From: Leptospirillum sp.
GTDB taxonomy: Bacteria; Nitrospirota; Leptospirillia; Leptospirillales; Leptospirillaceae
Direction: 5' to 3'
Length of the DNA: 64,000 nt
Assembly: GCA_027315205.1 (NCBI GenBank)
Contig: DAHUYM010000003.1
Coordinates: 62,001-126,000 of the forward strand
Numbering within the stretch: position 1 is the stretch's first letter; every line of letters starts with the position of its first letter. Both the position numbers and the translations under genes were made by a program. The notes beneath the pieces are model-generated. The model ran no database searches, was not told where the DNA came from, and saw only the letters and a program-made list of their open reading frames with translations. Below are positions 35,706 to 45,425 of the stretch, piece after piece.

Positions 35706-36601
35706 TTGACTCCTACAATAGCGATTCCCGCCTTGTCGGCCTTTTCGAAGACACTTCCGGCATCAAGAATCAGGGTTTTTCCGGCCTCGACCGCAAGCAC
35801 CCTGGCCCCAACCTCCTGCATGACCGACAAGGTTTCGGTACCGATGGCAGGGAGATCGAAGCGAAGATCCTGGTTCGGCTTCGCCATTTTGACAACCACA
35901 ACGCCCTTCGCATATCGGGATCCCCTTCGGATGGTCTCGTTGGTCCCCTCGATCGCTTCCAGCGCCAGAACGATTTTTTCCCGGACAACGACGCACTGTC
36001 CGACATCCAGATTTCCAAGGGCCGTCCCGACTTCGAAGCCGAGACGAATATCCGCCCAGTCTTCTTCCCGGGGAGAAATCGTACCCAGGACCCCCTCTCC
36101 CGCCGTCAGATTTGGCAGGAGAAGGGTCGAAGGGACAATCGAGATACCTTCTTTCTCAAATTCTTCCGCCAGCGCTCGGAGCACTTGATCGTCGTGGTTG
36201 GCCGCGACGCGGGCCAGAATCCGTATCCCTTTCCAGTCCGGTCGAAAATCGAAGAGCTTGGGTTTCTTGATCCCGCCGACGAACGCCGCAAAACGAACCC
36301 CGAATCCGTGGAAAAGATCGAAGATCGGGGAGACTTGTCCGACCCGGATCCACTGAACAGGCATGCCCCATTCTTCGATCCCGGGATATGTTTCCCCTCG
36401 ATGGGCCGCAATAACGACTTTGAATCCTTTCCGGACCGCCGCATCGAGAAAAAGATGGGGAAAAAGGCCATTCCCCGCGATCATTCCGATGGGGCCCGGG
36501 GGTACGATATCGAGAACGGCGTGTATCGGGGGACGAAACGGGACTTCTAAATGACCGATCGTGGAAATCGGTTTTTCATTCACCGGTCTGCGGGTCATCA
36601 T
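35696..36601 (-). CDS. lpxI: UDP-2,3-diacylglucosamine pyrophosphatase
   Basis: LpxI (DUF1009) hydrolyses UDP-2,3-diacylglucosamine to lipid X, replacing LpxH. The start of the fold, PIGMIAGNGLFPHLFLDAAVRKGF, then GGIKKPKLF, ANHDDQVLRALAEEFEKEGI, LPNLTAGEGVLG and RFDLPAIGTETLSVMQEVGARVLAVEAGKTLIL are all characteristic. About 300 residues. Start is uncertain: ATGs at 36601/36598 overlap lpxA by about 25 bases, and a GTG at 36583 overlaps by eight. Confidence 0.93.
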   Translation of the reverse strand: MMTRRPVNEKPISTIGHLEVPFRPPIHAVLDIVPPGPIGMIAGNGLFPHLFLDAAVRKGFKVVIAAHRGETYPGIEEWGMPVQWIRVGQVSPIFDLFHGFGVRFAAFVGGIKKPKLFDFRPDWKGIRILARVAANHDDQVLRALAEEFEKEGISIVPSTLLLPNLTAGEGVLGTISPREEDWADIRLGFEVGTALGNLDVGQCVVVREKIVLALEAIEGTNETIRRGSRYAKGVVVVKMAKPNQDLRFDLPAIGTETLSVMQEVGARVLAVEAGKTLILDAGSVFEKADKAGIAIVGVKWN

Positions 36602-37439
36602 GGATGATCTTTTTCGGGGCGGTAATGACTCCACGTTCCGACCGCTTGAGGAATTCGAGAAGATGGCCGATTTCCATCGAAGATGGAAGAGTTTCCGCCA
36701 CCTTTTCGATCGCTTCTTTCTGCGGGACTCCAGATCGGAAAAGGATCTGGTAGGCTTTTTTCAGGTGGGAAATCGTTTCGGGGGAGACTCTGGCCCTTTT
36801 CAAGCCTTCCAGATTCAGGCCGTACAGGAACGCCCTGTTCCCCGAAGCCCACACGTAAGGGGGCACATCTTTGGGAACTCCGCTCATCCCGCCGATCATC
36901 GACAATGTTCCGATCCGCACAAACTGATGGATACCGGAAAGCCCTCCGATGATGGCACCGTCCTCGATAACGATATGACCCGCGAGATTCGCCGCGTTCG
37001 CCATAATGATCCTGGAACCGAGAAGGCAGTCGTGTGCGACGTGACAGTAGGCCATCAGGAGGTTTTGGTCCACTATCCGGGTAACCATCCCACCCCCTTC
37101 GGTACCCCGGTGGATCGTGACCGACTCACGGATCGTATTGTTGTCGCCGATGATGACCGAACTGGGTTCCCCATGGTACTTCAGGTCCTGGGGAACCATG
37201 CCGATCGAAGAAAAGGGGAAGACGGTGTTTCCCTTGCCGATCACAGTGCGTCCGTCGACCACGACATGGGAGATAAGACGGGTCCCGGAACCGATGGAAA
37301 CCTCGGGGCCAACGACACAGTAGGGCCCGATCCAGACTCCCGGTGCGAGTTCGGCATCTTTCGAGACCTGCGCAAGAGGATGGATGTAGACTTCCCCCTC
37401 CGATTCGGTACTGAAAAGGGATGAGGCATTACGACTCAA
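36576..37439 (-). CDS. lpxA: UDP-GlcNAc acyltransferase
   Basis: LpxA, 287 residues, transfers 3-hydroxyacyl from acyl-ACP to UDP-N-acetylglucosamine, the first lipid A step. Left-handed beta-helix repeats begin [55 protein letters not shown] and [12 protein letters not shown] (with the active-site His) are typical, and the helical C-terminal domain ([23 protein letters not shown]) is complete. TTG 37439 has GGAGG eight bases upstream and overlaps fabZ by 11 bases. Acyl or 3-amino specificity cannot be read. Confidence 0.94.
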   Translation of the reverse strand: MSRNASSLFSTESEGEVYIHPLAQVSKDAELAPGVWIGPYCVVGPEVSIGSGTRLISHVVVDGRTVIGKGNTVFPFSSIGMVPQDLKYHGEPSSVIIGDNNTIRESVTIHRGTEGGGMVTRIVDQNLLMAYCHVAHDCLLGSRIIMANAANLAGHIVIEDGAIIGGLSGIHQFVRIGTLSMIGGMSGVPKDVPPYVWASGNRAFLYGLNLEGLKRARVSPETISHLKKAYQILFRSGVPQKEAIEKVAETLPSSMEIGHLLEFLKRSERGVITAPKKIIHDDPQTGE

Positions 37440-37941
37440 AGGAATTCCTCCCGACCTCTCCGGCAGGTTCGGGGACGCCGGAACCCTGCTTCGGTACGGC
37501 GCGGATCATGGCCATGATTTCCGCTTCGCAGACCAATTTTTCATTGACATGGATTTCCCCCTGCATTTTCCAGGAAGACCCCCTCACGTTCCGGGTCGTC
37601 ACCGTAATGTTCAAGGTGTCCCCCGGACCGACGGGATGCCGGAAACGGGCCCGGTCTATCCCCATGAAATAAGGGATGCGCCCCGTCTTGTCCTGTCCCG
37701 AACAGATGGCAAGAATGCCACCGACCTGAGCCATGGCTTCGATCAATAGCACTCCTGGCATAATGGGGAAAACGGGGAAATGGCCTTCGAAGAAAGGCTC
37801 ATTGATCGTCACGTTTTTCAATCCGACAATTTTCTTTCCGGGTTCGACCAAAAGGATTCGATCGACAAGCAGGAAGGGGTAACGATGCGGGAGAATCTCC
37901 ATGATCTCCTGGATACCCAACTGGGATACAGGTTCAGTCAT
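37429..37941 (-). CDS. fabZ: (3R)-hydroxyacyl-ACP dehydratase
   Basis: FabZ, 170 residues, dehydrates 3-hydroxyacyl-ACP in fatty-acid elongation and competes with LpxA/LpxD for the same substrates. [17 protein letters not shown] contains the catalytic His, and [17 protein letters not shown] the catalytic Glu; [13 protein letters not shown] precedes it. About 20 extra residues at the C-terminus. Overlaps lpxD by eight bases, the conserved lpxD-fabZ-lpxA order. Confidence 0.95.
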   Translation of the reverse strand: MTEPVSQLGIQEIMEILPHRYPFLLVDRILLVEPGKKIVGLKNVTINEPFFEGHFPVFPIMPGVLLIEAMAQVGGILAICSGQDKTGRIPYFMGIDRARFRHPVGPGDTLNITVTTRNVRGSSWKMQGEIHVNEKLVCEAEIMAMIRAVPKQGSGVPEPAGEVGRNSFES

Positions 37942-38974
37942 CTTTCCCCCTTTCTTCCTTCCGTTCGATCGCTTTTTCCACAGTCCTGAAACGCACGAGA
38001 ATGGAGGGCAAGTCCTTCAGGATGGCCTGAATTCGAAGCCACAAAGCATGCGGAACAGCCGGGGAACCGGTAACGCGTGATTTTTCCGGAAGACTTTGGG
38101 CAACGCCGGACTGGGCGCCGATGATGGAGTCGTTTCCGATTTCTATATGACCCACAACGCCCGCCTGCCCTGCGAGAATGACGCGATGGCCGAGACGGCT
38201 CGATCCCGAGATCCCCGCCTGTGCAACGATAACGCAATCCTCTCCAATTCTCACATTATGCGCAATTTGGACAAGATTGTCGATCTTAGTGCCACGTCCC
38301 ACAACCGTTTCCCCGAACGTCGCCCGATCGATGGTGGCTCCCGCACCGATCTCTACATCGTCATGAATGATGACCTTTCCGATTTGTGGAATTTTATGCC
38401 TTCGGCCTTCCCTGTCGACGGCATAACCGAATCCGTCGGATCCGATGACGGCATTGGGCTGGACAATGACCCGATTTCCAATGACGCATTCCTCCCGGAT
38501 AACGACTCCGGGATAGATCAGGCAATTCTCACCGATCACGGCATTCCGTCCTATATAGACATTCGGGAATATGAGCGTGCCTTTTCCGATTCGGGCCCCG
38601 TACGCCACGGTGACCCCGGCATCGACCTGGGCCTCCGGAGAAATCGAGGCATCGGAGGCAATATGGGCATCCGGATGGATCCCGGATATCGCCCTAGGCA
38701 GCGGATAGAGCAACTGCATGACGCGCGCCAGGGCCAGATAAGGGTCCCCTACCACAATCTGGGGGATCGATATCCCTTCGGCCGGCTCCGATAAAAGAAT
38801 CGCACCTGCCTTGATCTTTCCAAGTTCGTTCTTGTATTTCGGATTGGCGAGAAATGTGAGATCCGTTGGTCCGGCTTCGGCCATCGACCGGACCGAACGA
38901 ATGTCCACATCTTCCGCGTTTTCCGTCGCAAGGAGTCGCCCGGCCACCAGGGCGGCGATCTCCCTTAGGGTCAT
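37934..38974 (-). CDS. lpxD: UDP-3-O-(3-hydroxyacyl)glucosamine N-acyltransferase
   Basis: LpxD, 346 residues, adds the N-linked 3-hydroxyacyl chain, the third lipid A step. An N-terminal uridine-binding domain ([20 protein letters not shown]) precedes the hexapeptide beta-helix with [42 protein letters not shown] and [27 protein letters not shown], including the catalytic His. Its ATG overlaps the skp stop (ATGA). Confidence 0.95.
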   Translation of the reverse strand: MTLREIAALVAGRLLATENAEDVDIRSVRSMAEAGPTDLTFLANPKYKNELGKIKAGAILLSEPAEGISIPQIVVGDPYLALARVMQLLYPLPRAISGIHPDAHIASDASISPEAQVDAGVTVAYGARIGKGTLIFPNVYIGRNAVIGENCLIYPGVVIREECVIGNRVIVQPNAVIGSDGFGYAVDREGRRHKIPQIGKVIIHDDVEIGAGATIDRATFGETVVGRGTKIDNLVQIAHNVRIGEDCVIVAQAGISGSSRLGHRVILAGQAGVVGHIEIGNDSIIGAQSGVAQSLPEKSRVTGSPAVPHALWLRIQAILKDLPSILVRFRTVEKAIERKEERGKDD

Positions 38975-39585
38975 TCTCCGGTACCTCCCGGGGAATTGTG
39001 TTTGTTGATGTACTGGATCACCGATTGTGTCAGGTCCGCCTTGGGATTCATGTATATAATCCTGGAGGATTGAAACGGAGGTGGATAGGGTCCCATAGGA
39101 ATCCGGATCGGATGCTGGGAAAGAATGATCTGGAAACCGTATTTTTTTCCGAGTGCTTCACTGGCATGGGAGAGGGCATCGAGAAACTTCCGGATTTCCA
39201 CGGCATTTTCCGAAGCCACTTGGGTCTGAATTTTTTGGAGTTTTTTCTGATAGATTTGGACTTTCTGCTGGAATGCCAGTTCCTTTGCCTTGAGGGCGTC
39301 CTTGCTGATCACGCCGACCTGTTGTTCGATCTGTTTTTGTTCTTCCTGAAGCTGTTTTCGTTCTCCCTGGACCTCATCGCCCCTTTTTTTCTGGAATCGA
39401 CTGAGATGGGCCTGGATGGATTTACCGAGATCCGTGCTCTGGAAGGTCCGCAGCACATCGACGACCCCGATCACATCTTTCGCCATCGCAAAACCGGGAG
39501 AAGCAACCAAAAAAAGTCCAATGATGACCAGAAAAAAGGAACGTTGAATAAAAACGTGTCCCGATACCGAGTTTACCTTCCGCAT
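38971..39585 (-). CDS. skp: Periplasmic chaperone Skp/OmpH family
   Basis: 204-residue periplasmic protein with a signal peptide ([21 protein letters not shown]) and a long charged helical middle ([49 protein letters not shown]) that forms the Skp tentacles, and the C-terminal YGFQIILSQ strand. Skp escorts unfolded outer-membrane proteins to BamA, encoded just upstream. ATG 39585 has GGGAG six bases upstream; an in-frame TTG at 39597 is less likely. Confidence 0.9.
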   Translation of the reverse strand: MRKVNSVSGHVFIQRSFFLVIIGLFLVASPGFAMAKDVIGVVDVLRTFQSTDLGKSIQAHLSRFQKKRGDEVQGERKQLQEEQKQIEQQVGVISKDALKAKELAFQQKVQIYQKKLQKIQTQVASENAVEIRKFLDALSHASEALGKKYGFQIILSQHPIRIPMGPYPPPFQSSRIIYMNPKADLTQSVIQYINKHNSPGGTGE

Positions 39586-39617
39586 AAGGTCTCCCAAATC
39601 TGATGAACGTGAATTTT

Positions 39618-39651
39618 ACCCTGATTTTTCAGGGTTTGGGCCAGAACCCAA
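39618..39651 (-). other. Two adjacent hairpins in the bamA-skp spacer
   Basis: A 7-bp stem ACCCTGA/TCAGGGT with a four-base loop (39618-39635) directly abuts a 5-bp stem TTGGG/CCCAA (39636-39651). Neither is followed by a U-run on the minus strand, so neither is a standard terminator. They could stabilise or process the mRNA between bamA and skp. Confidence 0.4.
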
Positions 39652-39652
39652 G

Positions 39653-42025
39653 CTATCCCCCGTAGAGCGATCCCATCTGGAAATTGATGACCGGAGCGGG
39701 ATAATTCCCGGGGAATGCCTGCATCTGGGCGCTATTGGATAACGGCCATCCAAGGTCGAGAGTCAACGGACCCATCGGAGAATTCCACATGATACCAAAA
39801 CCCGTCGCCGGCCATGCAAATCCGCTCAGGGTGATTGGCTGTCCGGGCAAGTATTCCCCGGAATCATCAAAGAACAGGTCTCCGTAAAAACCGAACTTGG
39901 GAAAGATTGGCCAAACATAATCGGCGTTGAAGATCAGTTCCTTGTTCCCTCCGACCAGGTATCCGAACGGCATCGGGCCCGCATAACCGAAATTGTATCC
40001 CCGGTTGGAATAGATGCCGCCCACATAGAAACGGTCCCAGACAGGAATGAAACCGTTTGGACCCAGCGGTTCTATGTCACCGATTGCCCCGTGAAACGAC
40101 AAAGTTGTCCGTTCGGTCACGGGGATGAACAATGTCGCGTTTCCGGTGGTCGAATAGAATGCGGTGTCGCCCCCGAACGTCCCTCCGTACACGCCGATGT
40201 TTCCCCAGACATGGTATCCACGATGCGGATTCATGTAATTGTCCCGACGGTCATACGAGATCCCGATCGATGGGCCGCTCTGGGTCCAATAACCGACCTG
40301 CTGCACGAAAGGTGCCAGATCGGGAGCTTGCTGAACCTGCTGCGGGGTTGGGGCGACCAGGAAAATCTGTTCGGATTCGAGCAGCCACGAGAGGCTGGTC
40401 GAGAAATAATACCCGAAGCGCCTCGTAAGCGAGACCGACCCCCCGATCGCGGTATTCCAGTAAGTGAAGTAATCCATGAACGTATCGAAAAACGACAAGG
40501 ATGCCGCGGTCGGCGTATCGAGAAACCAGGGATCGGTAATGGTCGCGGTATACATGGTAATGAATCCGCCAAGCTCTCCGGAAATGGAAACGGAGTCGCC
40601 CGTACCGAAGATATTGTTCTGGGAAATCGTGGCCATTCCCATGATCCCGAAGAGGGTGCTGTAGCCGCCGCCGACGGAAAAGGTTCCTGTCGGCTTTTCC
40701 TTGACCTTGACATTCAGGTCGACCAGATTTTTTCCGACTTGCTTGGGAACGATCTGGACATTCGAAAAAAAGTTCAGGTTCTGAAGGTTCCGGTAGCTGT
40801 CCTGAAGGGCTTGGGTATCCATGATATCCGATTCCTGGACGCCCAGGACGCGACGGATCACTTTGTCACGCGTCAGATCATTCCCTTCGATATTGATACG
40901 CCGTATGTGGACGAGACCTCCCTCCGTGACGGAATAGGTCAGGTCGACCGTTTTCTTTCGCAGGTTGGGAATGACCTGGGGCGTCACGATCGCAAACGCA
41001 TATCCCTTGTGGCCATAAAGCCGGGTCAGATGGTTGATGTCTTTCTGAAGGGCCTTCCGTGAGAAGATCTTGGGAGGCTTCAGCTTGATCTCGCTCAGCA
41101 ACCTCTTTTGCGAAAAAAGGCGATTGCCCGATATGGACACCTGGGAGAGGCGATACTGATCCCCTTCCTGGATGGGAAAAACAACCTCCATCCCTTTCTT
41201 GTGGTTCAGGAAAATGATTTTCGGCTGTCCTACCGCAACGTTAATGTAACCGTGATTCAAGTAAAAATTGCGGAGTCTTTCGATGTCCTTTTCTGTCTCC
41301 GATTTCTTGTAGATACCGGAATCGGTCCACCAGCTCAGCAGCCAGAAATACGGTTTGGTCTTGATTTTCTTGGCCAGGACGGCTGCGGGGAATTTCTTGT
41401 TGCCCGAAAACTCGACTTTCTTGATATGAGTTTGTCCGCCTTCATGAATGAGAAAAATGAGTTCGACCTTCTTTCGGCCCAAGTGTTTCAAAAGAGGAAG
41501 TATTTGTGCGTTGTAATATCCCGATTTCCGGTAGACCTCCTGGATACGTTCAAGATTCTCGTGAACTTGATAACCGTCGTAAAATGAAGCGGGGAGGAGT
41601 GTAAGCTTTTTACGGAGATCCGAGGAGGTCTTCGAGGAGTTCCCGATGAACGTGATTTTTTCGATCGTCGGTCGTTCGACGAGGTCGAACTCGACCCTGA
41701 CACCGCCTTCGTACCCTTCCGCATAGACCTTGACCTGGGAAAAATAACCGGTTCCATAAAGACTTTTCAGGTCTGCCCTGATCGAAGAATCCGAATAGAT
41801 ATCCCCGACTTTTGTCCGTATTTTCTCCCGGATCGTCGCGATATCAATACGCCTGTTTCCCTTGATGTCGATTTTTTTGATCGTAATGGAAGAAGGTACC
41901 GACTCACCCCAGGATTCCATGGGAAATGCGTGGCCAATGACGAAAGAAAGACATATGAATAGAGTAAAGGAAAGGAATTTGGGGAGGTTCAATGGCCTAC
42001 TTAGCTTCCTCAATGAGCCTGGCAA
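39653..42025 (-). CDS. bamA: Outer-membrane assembly factor BamA
   Basis: About 790 residues. A signal peptide (FLSFTLFICLSFVIGHAFP) is followed by five POTRA repeats (residues ~45-445), each with the pattern 'I..I.I.GN' seen as IKKIDIKGNRRI, IEKITFIGNSS, IKKVEFSGNKK, LSQVSISGNRLF and IRRINIEGNDLT. The C-terminal ~340 residues form an Omp85 beta-barrel with the PVWDRFYVGGIYSNRGYNFG (VRGF-like) loop motif. It inserts outer-membrane proteins. The start is one of several TTG codons (42025, 42013 or 41992). It is the first gene of the lipid A operon. Confidence 0.94.
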   Translation of the reverse strand: MPGSLRKLSRPLNLPKFLSFTLFICLSFVIGHAFPMESWGESVPSSITIKKIDIKGNRRIDIATIREKIRTKVGDIYSDSSIRADLKSLYGTGYFSQVKVYAEGYEGGVRVEFDLVERPTIEKITFIGNSSKTSSDLRKKLTLLPASFYDGYQVHENLERIQEVYRKSGYYNAQILPLLKHLGRKKVELIFLIHEGGQTHIKKVEFSGNKKFPAAVLAKKIKTKPYFWLLSWWTDSGIYKKSETEKDIERLRNFYLNHGYINVAVGQPKIIFLNHKKGMEVVFPIQEGDQYRLSQVSISGNRLFSQKRLLSEIKLKPPKIFSRKALQKDINHLTRLYGHKGYAFAIVTPQVIPNLRKKTVDLTYSVTEGGLVHIRRINIEGNDLTRDKVIRRVLGVQESDIMDTQALQDSYRNLQNLNFFSNVQIVPKQVGKNLVDLNVKVKEKPTGTFSVGGGYSTLFGIMGMATISQNNIFGTGDSVSISGELGGFITMYTATITDPWFLDTPTAASLSFFDTFMDYFTYWNTAIGGSVSLTRRFGYYFSTSLSWLLESEQIFLVAPTPQQVQQAPDLAPFVQQVGYWTQSGPSIGISYDRRDNYMNPHRGYHVWGNIGVYGGTFGGDTAFYSTTGNATLFIPVTERTTLSFHGAIGDIEPLGPNGFIPVWDRFYVGGIYSNRGYNFGYAGPMPFGYLVGGNKELIFNADYVWPIFPKFGFYGDLFFDDSGEYLPGQPITLSGFAWPATGFGIMWNSPMGPLTLDLGWPLSNSAQMQAFPGNYPAPVINFQMGSLYGG

Positions 42026-42172
42026 AAACGATCAAGCACCGTCGACCGTTCCCGGGCAGAAATTTTCTCGCAATTCGATATAAGAATCCAATAAATCCGA
42101 AGCACTATAACATGTCGATCTTAAGGAACCCAACAAGAGCTAAATCGAGCTGTCCCAGAGCCAGTTTCCAGC

Positions 42173-42201
42173 TTGACAGAGGTGGGCGTTCCCATTATAG
42201 T
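42173..42201 (+). promoter_or_regulatory. Promoter of tRNA-Phe
   Basis: Consensus -35 TTGACA (42173-42178), a 17-bp spacer, and -10 TATAGT (42196-42201). Transcription would start about four bases before the tRNA. It is one of the two best sigma-70-type promoters in the window. Confidence 0.85.
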
Positions 42202-42211
42202 CATTGCCCGT

Positions 42212-42287
42212 GCCGAGGTAGCTCAGTCGGTAGAGCAGAGGCCTGAAAAGCCTCGTGTCGGCAGTTCGATTCTGCCCCTCGGCACCA
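42212..42287 (+). tRNA. tRNA-Phe (anticodon GAA)
   Basis: A 76-base cloverleaf. Acceptor stem GCCGAGG/CCTCGGC, D-loop AGTCGGTA, anticodon arm GAGGC-CTGAAAA-GCCTC giving anticodon GAA, five-base variable loop, T-arm GGCAG-TTCGATT-CTGCC, discriminator A and an encoded CCA end. It lies between bamA (divergent) and cbiC (convergent, 9 bp away). Confidence 0.97.
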
Positions 42288-42296
42288 ATAATGGAT

Positions 42297-43307
42297 TCAG
42301 CCCCCTTTCCTCTCCCCCGCCCTTTCCTGGGCAAGTCTCAGCAAAGCGTTCGTGATTGCAACAGCAACGGTCGAGCCGCCTTTTGGTCCATGCGATGAAA
42401 TCCATGGAACCCTTGTCTCCCGTGACAGCAATTCCTTTGATTCAGCCGCACCTACGAAGCCGACAGGCACCCCTATCACAAGGGAAGGCCGAACGTTTTC
42501 CTCGCGGATCAGCCTCAATATTTCGAACAGGGCCGTCGGAGCATTACCGACTACTGCGATCGCCCCGTTCAATTGGTCTTTTACCTTGCGCATCGCAAGG
42601 GTCGACCGGGTTTGCCCCTCCTTTTTCGCCCTTTCGACAACATCAGGATCCGCGACATGGCATTGGACGGTATTTCCGAAACGTTCCGTAAGAGGCCGCG
42701 AGATGCCGCTTTCGACCATCTGGACGTCGACGATGACCGGGCAATGGTCCAGGACGGCCAGAATCCCCTTCTCCACGGCTTCAGGATGGTGTGCGAGAAG
42801 ATCCGCCATCTCGAAATCCGCCGCCGCATGCACAGCCCTCCGGACGATTTGGTGCCAGCCCTGATCGAACCCGAATCCGTTCAGCGTTTCGTCGATGATG
42901 CGAAAGCTCTCTTCCTCGATCTTTTCCGGAATATCGATTGGCGGTTTGATCGGTGGATCCGAAGGTTCGAACTGTTTTCGGATCATCAGCGACAACGCCC
43001 TGATGAACGACGGTGTATCGAGAAATCCGAACATGGGCCGGATCTCGGTTTCCGGAAGCCGGGAGTCTCTATAGAGCGCGTCGAACCGTTCAAGGGTTTC
43101 CGCAGCTTCCTCGTCGAACGTCACGACGGCGAGGCGTCTCGGAGAATCCGCCAGAAGGGCCGAAAGGATTTTTTCGAAGAGGTCTTTTCCTTCCGAAAGC
43201 GGAAGGACGGCGACACGGCGAAAGCCGGCCCGTTTCAGAAGCTGGATCCGGATGCCTTCAAGGTGCGAGTGCCTTGTCTGTGAAACAAGCACGACTGAGG
43301 GTGTCAC
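42297..43307 (-). CDS. cbiC: Precorrin-8X/cobalt-precorrin-8 methylmutase with N-terminal extra domain
   Basis: 336 residues. The C-terminal ~200 (from GFDQGWHQIVRRAVHAAADFE) form the CobH/CbiC methylmutase that moves a methyl from C11 to C12; the active-site His is in RRAVHAAADFE, with VEKGILAVLDHCPVIVDVQMVESGI and AVVGNAPTALFEIL following. The N-terminal ~140 residues resemble a degenerate CbiX-type chelatase half (FRRVAVLPLSEG, TEIRPMFGFLDTPSFIRALSLMI) but lack its GHGSR motif. GTG 43307 has AAAGGAG five bases upstream. It starts 11 bp after cbiA. Confidence 0.9.
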   Translation of the reverse strand: MTPSVVLVSQTRHSHLEGIRIQLLKRAGFRRVAVLPLSEGKDLFEKILSALLADSPRRLAVVTFDEEAAETLERFDALYRDSRLPETEIRPMFGFLDTPSFIRALSLMIRKQFEPSDPPIKPPIDIPEKIEEESFRIIDETLNGFGFDQGWHQIVRRAVHAAADFEMADLLAHHPEAVEKGILAVLDHCPVIVDVQMVESGISRPLTERFGNTVQCHVADPDVVERAKKEGQTRSTLAMRKVKDQLNGAIAVVGNAPTALFEILRLIREENVRPSLVIGVPVGFVGAAESKELLSRETRVPWISSHGPKGGSTVAVAITNALLRLAQERAGERKGG

Positions 43308-43318
43308 AATCACTCCTT

Positions 43319-44716
43319 TCAAAGCGAACGATGAACCGATCCTGAACTCCGGCGCTTTCTGGAGGCGACGCTGAGGGCATGGAGCCAACTGTCCAGGACG
43401 GAAGGATTGGAGGGAAAGTAAAGATGAAGATACGAAGCCACGATGTTTCCCAGCGAAAACCCTTCCGCTTCATCCGGTACGAAGAAGGCGGGTTCTCCAG
43501 GAAGAGTGCTTTCTCCGCCACTGAAGACGAGTTCGCTGTAATGGAAGAGGTGTCCCCGGATACTTCCCTTCCCCGAAGAAAGGAAATGTCCCCCTGAAGG
43601 AGTCGCCTCGACATATCCGAGACGCTTCAGTCGCTCCTTCATCCGGAAACGGCAGGGTATGAGGCCGCTCCAACGCACGGTTTCTTCCATGGGTCCTTCC
43701 GTCAGATAGAGCATGCCACCGCATTCCGCATAGATGGGTTTTCCGGTTCTCGCAAAGGCCGCGAGGGAGTCAAGAAACGATCGATTCTCGGAAAGGCCCC
43801 GGGAAAATACCTCCGGATATCCCCCGCCGAAATACAGGCCGTCCAGGTCGGCCGGCAAGAAAGGGTCTTTAAGAGGGGAAAAGCAAACGATATCGACGCC
43901 TCTTTCTTCAAGGGCCGAAAAATTTTCGTGGTAATAAAAACGGAAGGCGTCATCCCATGCGACTCCGAGCCTTATGTTTCCTGTCACCGGATTGGAACGG
44001 ACTCCGGGGGAATCGGAAGCTGGCAACGAAGAAACAAAATGGCCCGACAGGCGTTCCCAATCCCACCCGTCCGAACATCGGTCGAGGATCGAACGAAAAG
44101 TCTGGAGGGTCCCGTCCCTTTCAAGTTCCCACCGTGTTACGAGACCGAGGTGTCGTTCGGGGAGGGTGAGCTTTTCGTTCCTCGGAATCGTACCTATGAG
44201 CGGAGGCAGGCCTTCCCTCTCGAGGGTCCTTGCGAGAATGTCGCCATGCCGATCGCTTCCGGTCTGGGTCGCCAGGATTCCCAGGGGAATCCAACCGGGG
44301 CGATGGGCCAGAAAGCCTCTGACCAGGGCACCGATCGTTTCGGCGATGCCTTTGGAAGGGATGACCAGAACGACGGGAAGCCCGAGTGTCAAGGCGATAT
44401 CGTAGGTCGATGTTTTTTTTTCCAGTCCGTCGTAGAAACCCATCACCCCTTCGACGACCCCGCCCGCAAATCCTTTGGTGCTACGATCATAGAGTTCAGC
44501 CAGCCCCTTCGGGTCCAGGAAATAAGGATCAAGATTGATGCACGACCTGTCGGCGATCCATTCGTGAAACCTCGGATCGATGAAATCCGGACCGCTCTTG
44601 AACGGACGAACCGGGAACCCTCTTTTCTCAAGGCCGGACAAGAATCCCATCGTCGCGACGGTTTTTCCCGAACCCGAATGGGATCCGGCCACGACAATCC
44701 CGTTTCGCTCACCCAT
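43319..44716 (-). CDS. cbiA: Cobyrinic acid a,c-diamide synthase
   Basis: CbiA/CobB, 465 residues, ATP- and glutamine-dependent amidation of the a and c side chains. The N-terminal P-loop ATPase domain has VVAGSHSGSGKTVATMG and KSGPDFIDPRFH. The C-terminal class I glutaminase-like domain has LYFGGGYPE and AECGGMLYLTEGP with the nucleophile Cys. Full length. It overlaps cobC by eight bases and cbiC follows, forming one operon unit. Confidence 0.94.
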   Translation of the reverse strand: MGERNGIVVAGSHSGSGKTVATMGFLSGLEKRGFPVRPFKSGPDFIDPRFHEWIADRSCINLDPYFLDPKGLAELYDRSTKGFAGGVVEGVMGFYDGLEKKTSTYDIALTLGLPVVLVIPSKGIAETIGALVRGFLAHRPGWIPLGILATQTGSDRHGDILARTLEREGLPPLIGTIPRNEKLTLPERHLGLVTRWELERDGTLQTFRSILDRCSDGWDWERLSGHFVSSLPASDSPGVRSNPVTGNIRLGVAWDDAFRFYYHENFSALEERGVDIVCFSPLKDPFLPADLDGLYFGGGYPEVFSRGLSENRSFLDSLAAFARTGKPIYAECGGMLYLTEGPMEETVRWSGLIPCRFRMKERLKRLGYVEATPSGGHFLSSGKGSIRGHLFHYSELVFSGGESTLPGEPAFFVPDEAEGFSLGNIVASYLHLYFPSNPSVLDSWLHALSVASRKRRSSGSVHRSL

Positions 44717-45368
44717 GCATGGCCTCCTCTACATCCGGGAGCCGGTTCAGGAGAAGGACGACCGGAGGGCCGGCCCGGTAGAAATCAATGATATTCAGGG
44801 CCGCATAATCCTGGGAAAATCGAAAGTAATTCTCGAGGGGAACTCCTAGAGCCCGGAGGAGGAGCACCCGGTTGACACCGCTGTGTCCGACCATGAGCAC
44901 GTTTCGACCGAATCCGGTTTCGGCGATGAACCGGTCGAGGGCCGTGTGGATCCGGGACCGGAAAGTGCTGAGACTCTCTCCTTCCGGCGGCGAAAAGGAA
45001 AGATCGACTTTTTGCCAAAGGGCGTATCCCTCCGGGTCGCTCGACGCGATTTGAGATCTCGTTTTCCCTTCCCATATGCCGAACGAGCGTTCCCTGAATC
45101 CGGAGAGTTTCCGGTGCGTCGCATTGCGGCCTTGGGCAAGGATCGCAATTCCCTCCAACGTCCGGCTCAGGTCGCTCGAGATGAAATCCTGGAAAGAAAA
45201 CGGGGAAAGCTTTTCCTTCCAGAAATGCATCTGTTTGCGGCCGATCTCCGAAAGGGGAATGTCGGTGGATCCGTTGATGACCGATTTTTCCGAATTTTCA
45301 AGATGTCCATGTCGAAAAAGGAAGAGGCGCAATCGATCGGGATGGGGAGTTTCGTCAAAGTATTTCAC
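44709..45368 (-). CDS. cobC: Histidine phosphatase, probable alpha-ribazole phosphatase
   Basis: 219-residue phosphoglycerate-mutase-like protein. FLFRHGHLENSE holds the phosphohistidine (RHG); ISSDLSRTLEGIAIL, FRERSFGIWEGKTRSQI and MVGHSGVNRVLLLRALG complete the catalytic core. CobC removes the 5'-phosphate in lower-ligand assembly. Overlap with cbiA supports this over a general phosphoglycerate mutase, though the family is broad. Confidence 0.82.
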   Translation of the reverse strand: MKYFDETPHPDRLRLFLFRHGHLENSEKSVINGSTDIPLSEIGRKQMHFWKEKLSPFSFQDFISSDLSRTLEGIAILAQGRNATHRKLSGFRERSFGIWEGKTRSQIASSDPEGYALWQKVDLSFSPPEGESLSTFRSRIHTALDRFIAETGFGRNVLMVGHSGVNRVLLLRALGVPLENYFRFSQDYAALNIIDFYRAGPPVVLLLNRLPDVEEAMHG

Positions 45369-45425
45369 CGAAGACCTCAGATTTGCGAATGCCCTGTTGT
45401 TCGAAAAGCCTGTCTAGCCGGGGGG

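Noticed and set aside
39618-39635. Terminator after bamA
   Set aside because: The stem is sound, but on the minus strand it is followed by AAAATTC, not a U-run.
40091-41062. Plus-strand 323-codon frame opposite bamA
   Set aside because: It is antisense to a clear BamA gene and its translation has no recognisable family or membrane pattern.
42100-42120. bamA promoter with a TATAGT-like -10
   Set aside because: The matching -35 is poor and several AT-rich alternatives exist, so no site was listed.
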